NCBI RefSeq assembly: GCF_000235425.2
Contig: NZ_KI912266.1
Location: 3,415,671-3,479,670 of the forward strand
DNA from: Pseudofrankia saprophytica
Lineage (GTDB): Bacteria > Actinomycetota > Actinomycetes > Frankiales > Frankiaceae
Direction: 5' to 3'
Length of the DNA stretch: 64,000 nucleotides
A program made the position numbers and the translations under genes. Of this stretch, positions 53,028 to 61,426 are shown one piece after another. Each line of letters starts with the position of its first letter. The first letter of the stretch is position 1. Below the pieces are notes generated by a model, which was given only the letters and a program-made list of their open reading frames with translations, ran no database searches and had not been told where the DNA came from.

Positions 53028-53560
53028 GACGGTCCCTCCGCTAAGGCGGCCCGCAGGTGCGCCTTGGCCCGGTAGAGCCTGGTTTTCACGCTGCTCACCG
53101 GTACGTGCAACAGCTGCGCCGCTTCTTTGGCGGACAGGCCGTCCAGCACGACGGCCTGGATGACGGCGCGCATCTCCGGCGACAGCCGGGCCAGCGCCTG
53201 GCCGATGTCGCCGTACTCGACCGACAGCAGCACCTGGTCTTCCGCCGCCGGCGCGGTTCCGGCGTTCTCGAACACGGCGGCGACGCTGCTTCGGGTCCGC
53301 AGGCGGCTCACCAGCCGGCGGATCGCGATCCCCCACAGCCATGCCGCGATGTCGCCGTCGCCGCGAAAGCCCCGCGGTCTCTGCCAGACGGCGACGAACG
53401 TGTCCTGAATCGCGTCCGCCACGAGGTCGCGGTCGTTGCACCTCCGGGCGAGCCGGATCGCGAGCCAGCCGGCGTGGCGTTCATACAGCGTGCGGAAAGC
53501 GCCCGTGTCGCGTTCGGCGACGGCGAGAAGCAACATCTCGTCGCTCGGGCCGCTGTCCAT
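53024..53560 (-). CDS. ECF-type RNA polymerase sigma factor
   Basis: This 178-residue sigma factor has region 2 at about 20-85 (FRTLYERHAGWLAIRLARRCNDRDLVADAIQDTFVAVWQ) and region 4 at about 120-172 (LARLSPEMRAVIQAVVLDGLSAKEAAQLLHVPVSSVKTRLYRAKAHL). It has no region 3, as usual for ECF factors. It opens the operon sigma / anti-sigma / ATPase / permease / membrane protein / small membrane protein, all overlapping or within two bases. ATG 53560 is chosen because the sequence upstream belongs to the transposase remnant. The promoter it recognises is probably its own, but none is evident. Confidence 0.93.
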   Translation of the reverse strand: MDSGPSDEMLLLAVAERDTGAFRTLYERHAGWLAIRLARRCNDRDLVADAIQDTFVAVWQRPRGFRGDGDIAAWLWGIAIRRLVSRLRTRSSVAAVFENAGTAPAAEDQVLLSVEYGDIGQALARLSPEMRAVIQAVVLDGLSAKEAAQLLHVPVSSVKTRLYRAKAHLRAALAEGPS

Positions 53561-53726
53561 GCCCCAACTGTCGCGTCCCCGGGCCGGAAAAGATTCACCC
53601 CACGGCCGAATTTTCCGGGCCCGCCCGCACCGGAGGCGTGGCATCCGGGCAGACTGCTTCCCTGTACCCGTTCGCGTACTACGTTGGGTCTTCCGTGTCC
53701 GGCACCCTGGTCGGCCCCGCCTGGGG

Positions 53727-54096
53727 GCGTCGGTCCAGGCGGTCTCGGGCACGGCGGCATAGGCCCGCCACAGCGCGGCGTTCCGCGGCGCGGCGATCGC
53801 GAAGTCCGCGTCGGCGGCCACCGCGGCGCGGGCCAGTTCGCCGGTGAAGAACCCGGAGTCCGCCCGGACCAGCGGCGGGGCGCAGACCGCGGCGGGCAGG
53901 TTGGCCAGTGCCCGGGCCGGCAGGGCGGCGCAGCGCGGCAGGACGCCCTGGTCTCCGGCGAGCAGGTCCGCGGCCAGGAGCAGCCCGGTGCGTGCCCAGC
54001 TCGCCAAAAGCGGCCGCCCCGCCCGTTTCCCTTCGTAGGTGTAGGCCACGCCCCGTTTCGCCCGGCCGTAGACCTCCGCATCCGAGGAGTCCGAGC
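53727..54096 (-). pseudogene. IS1380-type transposase fragment
   Basis: A minus-strand frame reads DSSDAEVYGRAKRGVAYTY, then GKRAGRPLLASWARTGLLLAADLLAGDQG, LVRADSGFFTGELARAAVAAD and AAPRNAALWRAYAAVPETAW, the middle of IS1380-family DDE transposases including the strand with the catalytic Asp (ADSGFF). About 120 residues of roughly 450 remain, and there is no start, end or terminal repeat. It lies directly upstream of the sigma operon, so it may have supplied or removed promoter sequence. Confidence 0.75.
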
Positions 54097-54318
54097 CTAA
54101 TCAGGTTGAACTGCCGGCCCCAAGGGCTCCCGGCCAGATCAGGTGGGGCCAACCCCACGTCGCGCCTGATGAGCATTTGCCGCTGTCGCCGATCTTGTAA
54201 CGATGCTCGGTCAGAGCGTCGGGACTCTACGCTTTTGTTACTAAGATCAAAGGTCTGGACGTGTGAACCACCGAACGGCCAAGTCAGGCGGCATGTGACG
54301 CCTACCATCGGACGACTG

Positions 54319-54897
54319 GTGGACCCTGTGTACCAGCATCCGAACCGATTGATCTTGGTTGCTGGCCCTGAAATCACTGTCCGACCGGTCGCTACCCGGG
54401 CCCTGGCCAGGAACGATGACCAGTGACCGCGCCGACCTCTACATCATCCGTCGAGTCGAACACTCGTTCCGAATCTCTGGCGGTTCCGGACGTGTCGGCC
54501 CGTCTGGAAGCCGTGGTCGTGGGCCGGTGGAAGTGTTGCGCTCGGCGCGGAGGCGCCTCATCTTCGCGAGCCTGGTGACGCTCGCGCTGAACACCGCGGA
54601 ACCCCCTGATCACCGGCCGTTACGGCAAAGCGGCGTTCGACGCCGTCGGACCGCTACTCCTCATCGGCTGGTCCGAAGTCGCCCCAGACCTCCTCTACGC
54701 CATGCGAACCACAGCGCCCAGCCGACAGCCCGCCGCTGGCACAGGCCAATCGCCGCGAGCGGGCACCCGCGACGGCAGCCGAGCCGATACGCGGCGGGGT
54801 CACAGTCGAGGGCCCGCTGTCGCGCGAGGCCGCTCGCGGAGCACGCAGGCAGGACCGGCTGTACCGCGCCCGCGCCGAGGACGTCCTGCACTGGCAG
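54319..54897. repeat. Direct repeat cassette, copy 1 (decayed)
   Basis: This stretch repeats 60151-60914 in the same orientation: near identity over the first 100 bases, then lower identity with a deletion of about 170 bases and small indels. It holds the end of a tiny ORF and the DUF2637 pseudogene. The two copies flank the 1,328-residue gene. Confidence 0.85.
54423..54897 (+). pseudogene. DUF2637-type membrane protein gene, decayed copy
   Basis: GTG 54423 has the same context as the intact gene at 60255 (start overlapping the stop of a tiny upstream ORF). The N-terminus is shared for about 25 residues. The segment coding the first two membrane helices is deleted, and frameshifts follow; fragments such as FASLVTLALNTAEP, TGRYGKAAFDAVGPLLLIGW and RARAEDVLHW can still be read in different frames. 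The product cannot be functional. Confidence 0.75.
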
Positions 54898-54980
54898 ATC
54901 CGAAGGTCACCGGGAAAGTCCGCGGCGTACCGGTGGCGAATCCGCTGGGACGCAGGCGGGCTTCTTCTCCGACAAATGAA

Positions 54981-55548
54981 ACATGGGTGAACGTGGGAAC
55001 CGCCTCGGTCGGGCTCCCGGTCGGCCGGCGGCGCAGCGGCTTGGCGGCTGGCAGACGCCGCCGAGGGTAAGCCCCGCCCCGGAGGCGGACCGGGCGCCTG
55101 CTCCCCGGACGACTGCGCGGTACCCGCGGCTACACCAGGCCAGACCGCCAAACTCCACATCAACAAGGGAACAAGCCAGCCCATGGCTGCCCGCAGTCGA
55201 CACACGAAAGGTCTGGGCTAATCGCCTCTTGCTCGGCATCCGCAACCCGAGTAACGTCGTATACGGCGCTGTATGCATATCTCATTATCCAAACGCTTTT
55301 TGATATCTCTGTCCGCATGATTTTCTTCTGTTGTCCGCGAGATTTTGCCGCTCGTCCGCCGATTGTGGCGGTGACTCCGATCGGTAGGGCTCCACAGTGT
55401 CGGTGTGCCACGTGTCTCCCGGTGAGGTGGGGTGGTCACGTGAAGCGGCGGCCGGGCGGTCGCCGATGACCGTTGTTTTACGTTCGTTTCATGTGCGTCC
55501 GCGTGATATCGCGCGCCGCTCAGTACTCCGCGACAAGGCGGTCCACCC
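54981..55548. other. Upstream region of the giant gene with an AT-rich patch
   Basis: These 568 bases hold no gene I can support. The part 55255-55350 is markedly AT-richer than the surroundings (TTTTTGATATC, TGATTTTCTTC, GATTTTGCC), with repeated GTCCGC(C/A) words, and is the likely promoter region of the 55549 gene. The first half may be further debris of the decayed cassette. Confidence 0.45.
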
Positions 55549-58500
55549 GTGAGCACTCACGAACCCGTTTCGCATCCAGCCGGCCTCCGCTCGTCCGGCC
55601 GCCGCGTTGGCCCGGGCGCCCCGACTGGTCTGGGCGACTCGCCGACCAGCGCGCTCGACGGACCCGGATCCACCCGCGTCTCCAGCCCGCTGATGCAGGA
55701 CGCGGTCAGGGCGGGCGGCCTCGACGTCGGCCCTTCCAAGGTTCCCGGCACGTTCGCCGGCAAGATCGCGCCGTTCGCGAACCCGTTCCTCGACGGCAAG
55801 GAGGAGGCACTGGTCGTCGACAGCAGGGGTCGGCTGACCTATCTGCGGCGGGGGGACACCGAGACCGGGTGGCAGCAGGAGCTGGTCACCGGCGGCGGGA
55901 CCGAACCCCTGGAAGCCAGAGAGGTCGTCGTGGTGGTCCACCCACGTGACCTCACGGTCTGGGCTGTCTACACCGGCGCCTACGAGCTCGTCCAGACGTC
56001 GGCGCTCCAGCTGACCGCGACCACGACCGCCGGGAAGACGACCTGCACCTGGAAGGCCGTTCCCGACAGCGTCCAGTTCCTCGCGCCCGGGGTCTTCCCG
56101 CTCAGTCAGCTGTCGGTGTACTACGACGACACCCGCGTTCCGTGGATCACCGGCTACGAGTCGCTGTCGCGCCGTGTCGTGGCGATCCAGGCGGTCATAC
56201 CGAGGGACTACGTCCCGGCGCCCAACCTGCGCTTCCAGCTCAGGCCGCCCGGCCAGCAGCTGCCGGTCGGCTGGCAGGTCAACGAGCTGGCGGCCGGCTG
56301 GATCCTGCGGCCGGACTGGTCGCCCATCTGTTACCTGCGCGTCAACGGCAACCAGCTGGTGCGGTTCATCCCCGGGAGCAAGGACGCCCCCGTGACGATC
56401 GCGACGAACCTGGCCCAGATCGTCGGGGTGTACCGGTCGTATGACAACAGCGATCCAGAGATCGACTGTGTGTACCTCGACACCGCCGGGAATCTGGTCA
56501 CTTACCACAAGGTGAGTTCCAGCAAACATGAAACAAAAACGCCGGGTCTGGGTTTCGCGGCGGCGGACTGCTGGGTCGACGCCAACAGGATGGCGCATAT
56601 CTACGGGCTGGACAGCGCGCAGACACTGAAGGTTCTCCATCAGGTCTCCTGGGACATCCTCGGCGGACCGGTCTGGGCCGCTTCGGTGACGACGACCGGC
56701 AAGAAGGTGGCCGCCTGCGTGGGGCTCGTCCCGCACGTCGCCGCCTACACACTGGACCCGTTCCCGGACACGCTGCCCTCCCAGCTGGTGAAGCGGTCCG
56801 GAACCACGGAGGCCGACGAGCTGCACAGCTTCTACACCCAGGACATCACCTCGGCGCGGTGGTCACGGGACAAGATCCGGCTGCCCGCCGGGGGCGACCC
56901 GCACCGGACGACCAGCTACCTCAGCTCGGTCACGATCCTGGACCGGCGCGGCAAGCCCATGGCGGGTCTGCCGGTGAGCGTGTCCGCGAGCACGCTCACC
57001 GAGATCCAGGTGGCGGGGGCCTCCTGCCTGGTCGGGCCCGGGCACAGTGCCGCGCTGGTGACCAACGCGCTGGGCCGGGTCGTCATCGCGACCCCCGCGG
57101 ACAGCCTGCTGCCCGCGACCCTGCGGGTCGACGCGGCCGGCCTCGCGAACGGCGCGGTCATCCAGCCCGCCACGGGAGTCCACGACTACCTCGCGGGAAC
57201 CGGGACGCTGCACTCCCAGAATGGCCTGTTCACCGAGGCCGCACTCAGGGCCGCCAAGATCGTGAAGAACGGCGATCTGGTCCCCGTTATCGTGAACGGC
57301 TGTCGGAACATCTTCCGGCGCGCGGAGGGCGCTGCACTGCGCTCGCGGGTGGATGTCGGTACCGGCCCCGCGCGGGAGATCCACGGTTTCGCGGCCGGCG
57401 GCGCACTCGGTGGCGGGCGGGCGGGGTACCACGAGTTCGACAGGCCTGAGGATTTCACGGCGTATCTGGACGCGATCAGAGACCTGCCAAACTATGGCGG
57501 GGTCTGGACAGACTTTGCCAACTGGTCCGGAGACGTCTGGCAGGGAATCAAGAACGGCACGATCCAGGTTGTGGACGTCCTCGTCGGCGCGATCACGAAG
57601 ATCTTCATCAAGATAGGCGATGCGGTCGTCGAGCTCCTCGACCTCGTCATCGACACCGTCGAGTCCGCGGTGCGCGCCGTCGAGGCGCTGTTCCGCCGTG
57701 GCGTCGACACCATCGGCGAGGTCGTCGACTGGCTGAAGGCGCTCTTCAACTTCAAGGACATCTGGGACACCAAGAAGGCGCTCCAGGACGGTGCGGGCAC
57801 CATTCTGAGCTATGGCGCCGCCACCGTGGCGCACTTCGGTCACGTCGCGGACGGCTGGTTCGCCAGCAAGGAAAAGCAGGTCAAGGACCACTTCAACGAC
57901 CTCAAGAAGCAGTACGCGGGGCGCCCGCTGGGCGATGCCGCCAACCAGATCCCGGCGCTGACCGACGCGGCCGGTCACAGCCTGACCGAGTCGGCGCTAC
58001 GCGACGACCCACAGGCCAACTGGCTGCTCAACCAGGCGCTGAGCGCCCCGGCGCTGAAGGCCTTCGCCGACGCCGACGCGGCCGGCCTGACGGTGCTCTC
58101 CGGGTCGCCGATCCCCGCCGCCTGGGAGTCGTTCATGCGGAAGCTCACCGAGGCCGACATCGGCCCGACGTTCCTGGAGATCCTTGGCGACCTGGAAGTG
58201 GTCGTCACGAAGGTTGTCAGCCCTGACGACCCGGCCGGAGCGTCCAAGGCGTCGATGGTCGCGCTCATCGAGATCCTCGAGCGTCTGACCCATGCAGCGC
58301 TGCGGGCCCTCGACCTGATCCACAAGTCGGCCGTAACGCTGGTCGAGACCGTCGCTGCCGGCCTCCAGGGCCTGCTCAACCACGAGCTGCCACTTGGCCC
58401 CGTCAACACGTTCTACCGTTGGATCCAGACCCAGAACGGCATCAAGAATCCCGAGAACCTGACGGTCGGTGGCCTCGGTTTCCTCCTCGCCGGCTTCGTC

Positions 58501-59535
58501 ACCAGCACAAGCCACAAGCTCGCGTTCGGCGTTGACACAGTCCCGTTCCCGGACGGTTTCCCGGCGATCCCGGCGCCGCCCTGGCACTCCTCCTACGACC
58601 CGTCCCACCAGCTCGCGCCCGACCCGGCGGGCGTCGCCTTTGCGATGAAGGTGCTGCAGGGCGTCGCCGGGTTCTCGGGGCTCTTCGCGAGCTTCCCCGA
58701 GGCCTACGGTGACATCTCGGCCGCCTTTGGGGAGGAGCAAGGAGACAAGGGGACACGCCTGGTCTGCGCCATCGGCGCGACGATCCTCGACACGCTGATG
58801 TTCAGCGCGCTGACCTCGTGCCCACCGGTCACCGGCTCGACCTGGCAGCGCGAGGACAAGACCGTCAACGGCTGGACCTACTCGTTCCTCGTCTCGGTGG
58901 GTATGGTTTTCCTGAACGCCAGCATGATCGCGGTCGACCTCAGCGGCCAGAGCAACACCGCGTTCTTCAAGAACGCCGGCAACGTCCAGACCGGGCCGGT
59001 AGCCGTCGGTTACCTCGCCGGGTGCTACATGGTCTTCGCCGGCATGGCCATCCACGACGATGGGGTAAATGCCTACTCGGCAGCGGCCATCCAGCTGTCC
59101 GCCGTGCCCTCCATCTTCCAGGCCGTCCGGTTCAAGGTCGGTGACGGAGACCGGTACTACAAGCACCGGGTCGGCCTGGTCGCCGGTGTCGACACTGCGG
59201 CGATGTGGACGTCGACCATGATGGTCATCGTCGCGGCGCTGACCCCGGCGCCGTCGATCTCCAACCGACAGAAGCTTCCCACGGGCAACGTCGGGAAGGA
59301 GTACAAGGCGAAGATCGCGGCCAGTGGCGGGGAGAAGACATACAACTACCCGCTGAAGAACTTCGAGGTCCTGAGCGGCGCGCTGCCCGCCGGCATCCGC
59401 CTCGACGGGGACGGCCAACTCCTGGGAACCCCGACCGAGCCGGGCAAGTCGACCTTCGCGGTCCAGTGCACGGACTCCTTCGGGCCGAACCAGTACTCGA
59501 ACAAGGCCGAGCTGTCGATCGAGATCGGCCTCTGA
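55549..59535 (+). CDS. Giant multi-domain protein of unknown function (beta-propeller-like, Ig-like and helical parts)
   Basis: This 1,328-residue protein begins at GTG 55549 without a signal peptide. The part at about 60-430 has repeated short strands with Asp/Gly turns (NPFLDGKEEALVVDSRGRLTYL, SPICYLRVNGNQLVRFI, EIDCVYLDTAGNLVTY) and looks like a beta-propeller. Residues about 465-545 form an Ig-like unit (VTILDRRGKPMAGLPVSVSA). Residues about 650-800 are long amphipathic helices ending FNFKDIWDTKKALQDG. Residues 960-1235 hold five or six hydrophobic helices, and the last 85 form a putative Ig domain (LPAGIRLDGDGQLLGTP). I recall this combination in uncharacterised large bacterial and fungal proteins. 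A toxin-like or surface role is conceivable but unproven. Confidence 0.75.
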   Translation: MSTHEPVSHPAGLRSSGRRVGPGAPTGLGDSPTSALDGPGSTRVSSPLMQDAVRAGGLDVGPSKVPGTFAGKIAPFANPFLDGKEEALVVDSRGRLTYLRRGDTETGWQQELVTGGGTEPLEAREVVVVVHPRDLTVWAVYTGAYELVQTSALQLTATTTAGKTTCTWKAVPDSVQFLAPGVFPLSQLSVYYDDTRVPWITGYESLSRRVVAIQAVIPRDYVPAPNLRFQLRPPGQQLPVGWQVNELAAGWILRPDWSPICYLRVNGNQLVRFIPGSKDAPVTIATNLAQIVGVYRSYDNSDPEIDCVYLDTAGNLVTYHKVSSSKHETKTPGLGFAAADCWVDANRMAHIYGLDSAQTLKVLHQVSWDILGGPVWAASVTTTGKKVAACVGLVPHVAAYTLDPFPDTLPSQLVKRSGTTEADELHSFYTQDITSARWSRDKIRLPAGGDPHRTTSYLSSVTILDRRGKPMAGLPVSVSASTLTEIQVAGASCLVGPGHSAALVTNALGRVVIATPADSLLPATLRVDAAGLANGAVIQPATGVHDYLAGTGTLHSQNGLFTEAALRAAKIVKNGDLVPVIVNGCRNIFRRAEGAALRSRVDVGTGPAREIHGFAAGGALGGGRAGYHEFDRPEDFTAYLDAIRDLPNYGGVWTDFANWSGDVWQGIKNGTIQVVDVLVGAITKIFIKIGDAVVELLDLVIDTVESAVRAVEALFRRGVDTIGEVVDWLKALFNFKDIWDTKKALQDGAGTILSYGAATVAHFGHVADGWFASKEKQVKDHFNDLKKQYAGRPLGDAANQIPALTDAAGHSLTESALRDDPQANWLLNQALSAPALKAFADADAAGLTVLSGSPIPAAWESFMRKLTEADIGPTFLEILGDLEVVVTKVVSPDDPAGASKASMVALIEILERLTHAALRALDLIHKSAVTLVETVAAGLQGLLNHELPLGPVNTFYRWIQTQNGIKNPENLTVGGLGFLLAGFVTSTSHKLAFGVDTVPFPDGFPAIPAPPWHSSYDPSHQLAPDPAGVAFAMKVLQGVAGFSGLFASFPEAYGDISAAFGEEQGDKGTRLVCAIGATILDTLMFSALTSCPPVTGSTWQREDKTVNGWTYSFLVSVGMVFLNASMIAVDLSGQSNTAFFKNAGNVQTGPVAVGYLAGCYMVFAGMAIHDDGVNAYSAAAIQLSAVPSIFQAVRFKVGDGDRYYKHRVGLVAGVDTAAMWTSTMMVIVAALTPAPSISNRQKLPTGNVGKEYKAKIAASGGEKTYNYPLKNFEVLSGALPAGIRLDGDGQLLGTPTEPGKSTFAVQCTDSFGPNQYSNKAELSIEIGL

Positions 59536-59542
59536 GGGCCGC

Positions 59543-59582
59543 GCGCGGCTCGACCATCCGCTCGCGGATGGTCGAGCCGCGC
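59543..59582. terminator. Perfect 18-bp hairpin after the giant gene
   Basis: The arms 59543-59560 and 59565-59582 pair perfectly over 18 bp with a 4-base loop, eight bases after the stop codon. It is the strongest hairpin in the window and very likely ends the 55549 transcript. Confidence 0.85.
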
Positions 59583-60117
59583 CTTCCGCGGCCAGGCGCG
59601 GCAGGCAGCGATGGCCGCCGTCTTCGGTGACCGTCAAACGCCAGCCTGGTACCCCTCACGCTCTCCCCGGTACGGACCCATCTCTGAGATGAGACGAAGA
59701 GCGGGCCTGCCATGACGCGCCAGTGGCCTGCACCTCTTCTCCAGCCACATCAGGTCGGCCTCGACCGGGTCAAATGACGCGCCGACGCCTGATCGAGATC
59801 TGTCGCATCCTCCGTCGCGGCGGCTCGGGACAGACGCACCGCACAGCGTCGAATCGACTGCATAACATGCTGGTCCGATCTCTGACCGGGACACCGTCAC
59901 ACGACTGGGACCAGCTCTGCCTCGGTGGCCGGCGTGCGCGGTCGCCGCCTCTTGCGGCACGGAGGTGCTCAAGCGCAGTACGTAACCGGATATCACTCAC
60001 AGCAGCCATCCGGGAGCTGAAGGCCGGGGACCATCTTTCCGTACGAACCGGGGAACTGGGCCGTCTACCTGCTCGTTCAGCCAACCTCCGAGCGCTCGGA
60101 CCGATAGCTCCAACCTA
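59583..60117. other. Intergenic stretch without a recognisable gene
   Basis: These 535 bases lie between the giant gene's terminator and the intact cassette copy. Short frames on both strands have neither ribosome sites nor recognisable patterns. It is somewhat less GC-rich than the gene regions. Confidence 0.5.
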
Positions 60118-60258
60118 TTGACCCAGGTCAGACGCCAACTACGGAGCGTGGTGGACCATGTGTACCAGCATCCGAACCGATTGATCTTGGTTGCTGGCCC
60201 TGAAATTACCGTCCGGCCGGTCGCTACCCGGGCCTTGGCCAGGGACGATGTCCAGTGA
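60118..60258 (+). CDS. Tiny conserved ORF translationally coupled to the DUF2637 gene
   Basis: The frame ending TGA at 60256-60258 reads QVRRQLRSVVDHVYQHPNRL then ILVAGPEITVRPVATRALAR. The decayed copy at 54280-54426 keeps the same protein with mostly silent changes (VYQHPNRLILVAGPEITVRP identical), which argues that it was under protein selection. Its stop overlaps the GTG of the DUF2637 gene by four bases. The start is uncertain (TTG 60118, GTG 60148 or 60151). About 36-46 residues; function unknown. Confidence 0.5.
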   Translation: MTQVRRQLRSVVDHVYQHPNRLILVAGPEITVRPVATRALARDDVQ

Positions 60259-60914
60259 CCGCGCCGACCTCCACATCATCTACCGAATCGAACAAGCGTT
60301 CCGTAGACCTGGCGGTTCCGGATGCTTCGGCCCGTCTCGTCACCGTGATCGTCGGCGTGGTCGTCGCGCTGACGTTCTGCTTCGGCTTCGGGAATGTCTT
60401 CGCGCTCGGGCTACGCCTCGGTGTGCCGATCTGGGTTGCGCCGCTCGTCGCGCCCGCGGTCGATCTGTCGGTCGTAGGTCTGCTGCTCGGCAGTCGGCAA
60501 CTCGCTGTGAACGGCGGCTCGGTGGAAGTGCTGCGCTCGGCGCGAAAGCTCCTCATCTTCGCGAGCATGGTAACGCTCGCCCTGAACATCGCGGAACCCC
60601 TGATCACCGGCCGCTATGGCAAAGCAGCCTTCGACGCCGTCGGACCGTTGCTACTTATCGGCTGGGCCGAGGTCGGACCGAGCATGCTGCATGCCATGCA
60701 AGCCACAGCAGCCGACCGGCATCCGGCCGAATCGTGGGCTTCCGATAGCGCACCTCCGACGGGGACCCCCCGTCAGCAGCTGGCATCCGCGTCCGCTGTC
60801 GGGGTCATGCCCGACGAGACGACAGTCGTGGGTCTGTCGCGGGAGGCCGCACGCGAGGCGCGCAGGCAGGATCTACTGCACCGTGCCCGTGCCGAGGATG
60901 TGCTGCATTGGCAG
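60151..60914. repeat. Direct repeat cassette, copy 2 (intact)
   Basis: This is the intact partner of 54319-54897, 5.8 kb downstream in the same orientation. It contains most of the tiny ORF and the DUF2637 gene. Recombination between the copies would delete the 1,328-residue gene. Confidence 0.85.
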
Positions 60915-61055
60915 GAGCACCAACGTCCGATCGCCGCGGAAACGCTGCGTAGGCGGCTAGCCGTCGGCACCGGCACTGCTCGCAGCCTGGTCACTCAGCT
61001 ACGCGCTGACACTCACACCGCGCTCGACGGTCGGGCCAACCCGGCGGCACCGTAG
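60255..61055 (+). CDS. DUF2637 (SpdB-like) membrane protein
   Basis: This 266-residue protein has a short Thr/Ser N-terminus and four hydrophobic segments (VTVIVGVVVALTFCFGFGNVFAL, WVAPLVAPAVDLSVVGLLLG, LIFASMVTLALNIAEP, AVGPLLLIGWAEVGPSMLHAM). A cytoplasmic tail follows with ARRQDLLHRARAEDVLHWQ and LRRRLAVGTGTARSLVTQLRAD, a winged-helix-like stretch. This is the DUF2637 pattern known from actinomycete plasmid transfer (Spd) and integrative-element genes. GTG 60255 overlaps the tiny ORF. It indicates that this region once belonged to a plasmid or conjugative element. Confidence 0.82.
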   Translation: MTAPTSTSSTESNKRSVDLAVPDASARLVTVIVGVVVALTFCFGFGNVFALGLRLGVPIWVAPLVAPAVDLSVVGLLLGSRQLAVNGGSVEVLRSARKLLIFASMVTLALNIAEPLITGRYGKAAFDAVGPLLLIGWAEVGPSMLHAMQATAADRHPAESWASDSAPPTGTPRQQLASASAVGVMPDETTVVGLSREAAREARRQDLLHRARAEDVLHWQEHQRPIAAETLRRRLAVGTGTARSLVTQLRADTHTALDGRANPAAP

Positions 61056-61426
61056 GCCTCGCACGCGGTTCCGTCTCGATCGGCTTCGTCGTTCATGTCG
61101 GCTCGATTGCGGACCTACATGGCGGCTCACGCGGCGCCGCGATGGGTCGCCGCCGAGCGGAACCCGGTGTCCGTCCGGATTCGCGCCCGGTCGATGGCTG
61201 TTCGGCAGAGGGCCACCGGTGATTCGAGAATCACCGGTGGCCCTCTCATGCCTGCAGTCGACACCGGTTCACGCCAACCTGGTCGCCCGACCCGCCGGGC
61301 AGAGCCCGACTTCGAACTCGGGCTGGGATTCTCGTCCGCGGTGCGGTGCTACCGGCCTGGTCGGCAGGGTTGGATGGTGCGTCGTTGGCACCTCATTCCA
61401 GCGGATTCGGGGTGGTCGTTTGGTGC
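61056..61426. other. Intergenic stretch between convergent genes
   Basis: These 371 bases contain the hairpin at 61208-61245 and nothing else that I can support as a gene. Confidence 0.55.
61208..61245. terminator. Strong hairpin between convergent genes
   Basis: A perfect 16-bp stem (GAGGGCCACCGGTGAT and complement) with a 6-base loop, followed by TCATGCC, lies 150 bases after the DUF2637 gene. It probably ends that transcript and may serve the opposite one. Confidence 0.75.

Noticed and set aside
54654-55205. Minus-strand frame with a hydrophobic N-terminus
   Set aside because: It covers the decayed DUF2637 cassette in antisense and has no recognisable domain.
57997-59637. 546-codon minus-strand frame opposite the giant gene
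   Set aside because: No ribosome site, Arg/Gly/Asp-rich sequence, and the plus-strand protein is plainly the structured one.
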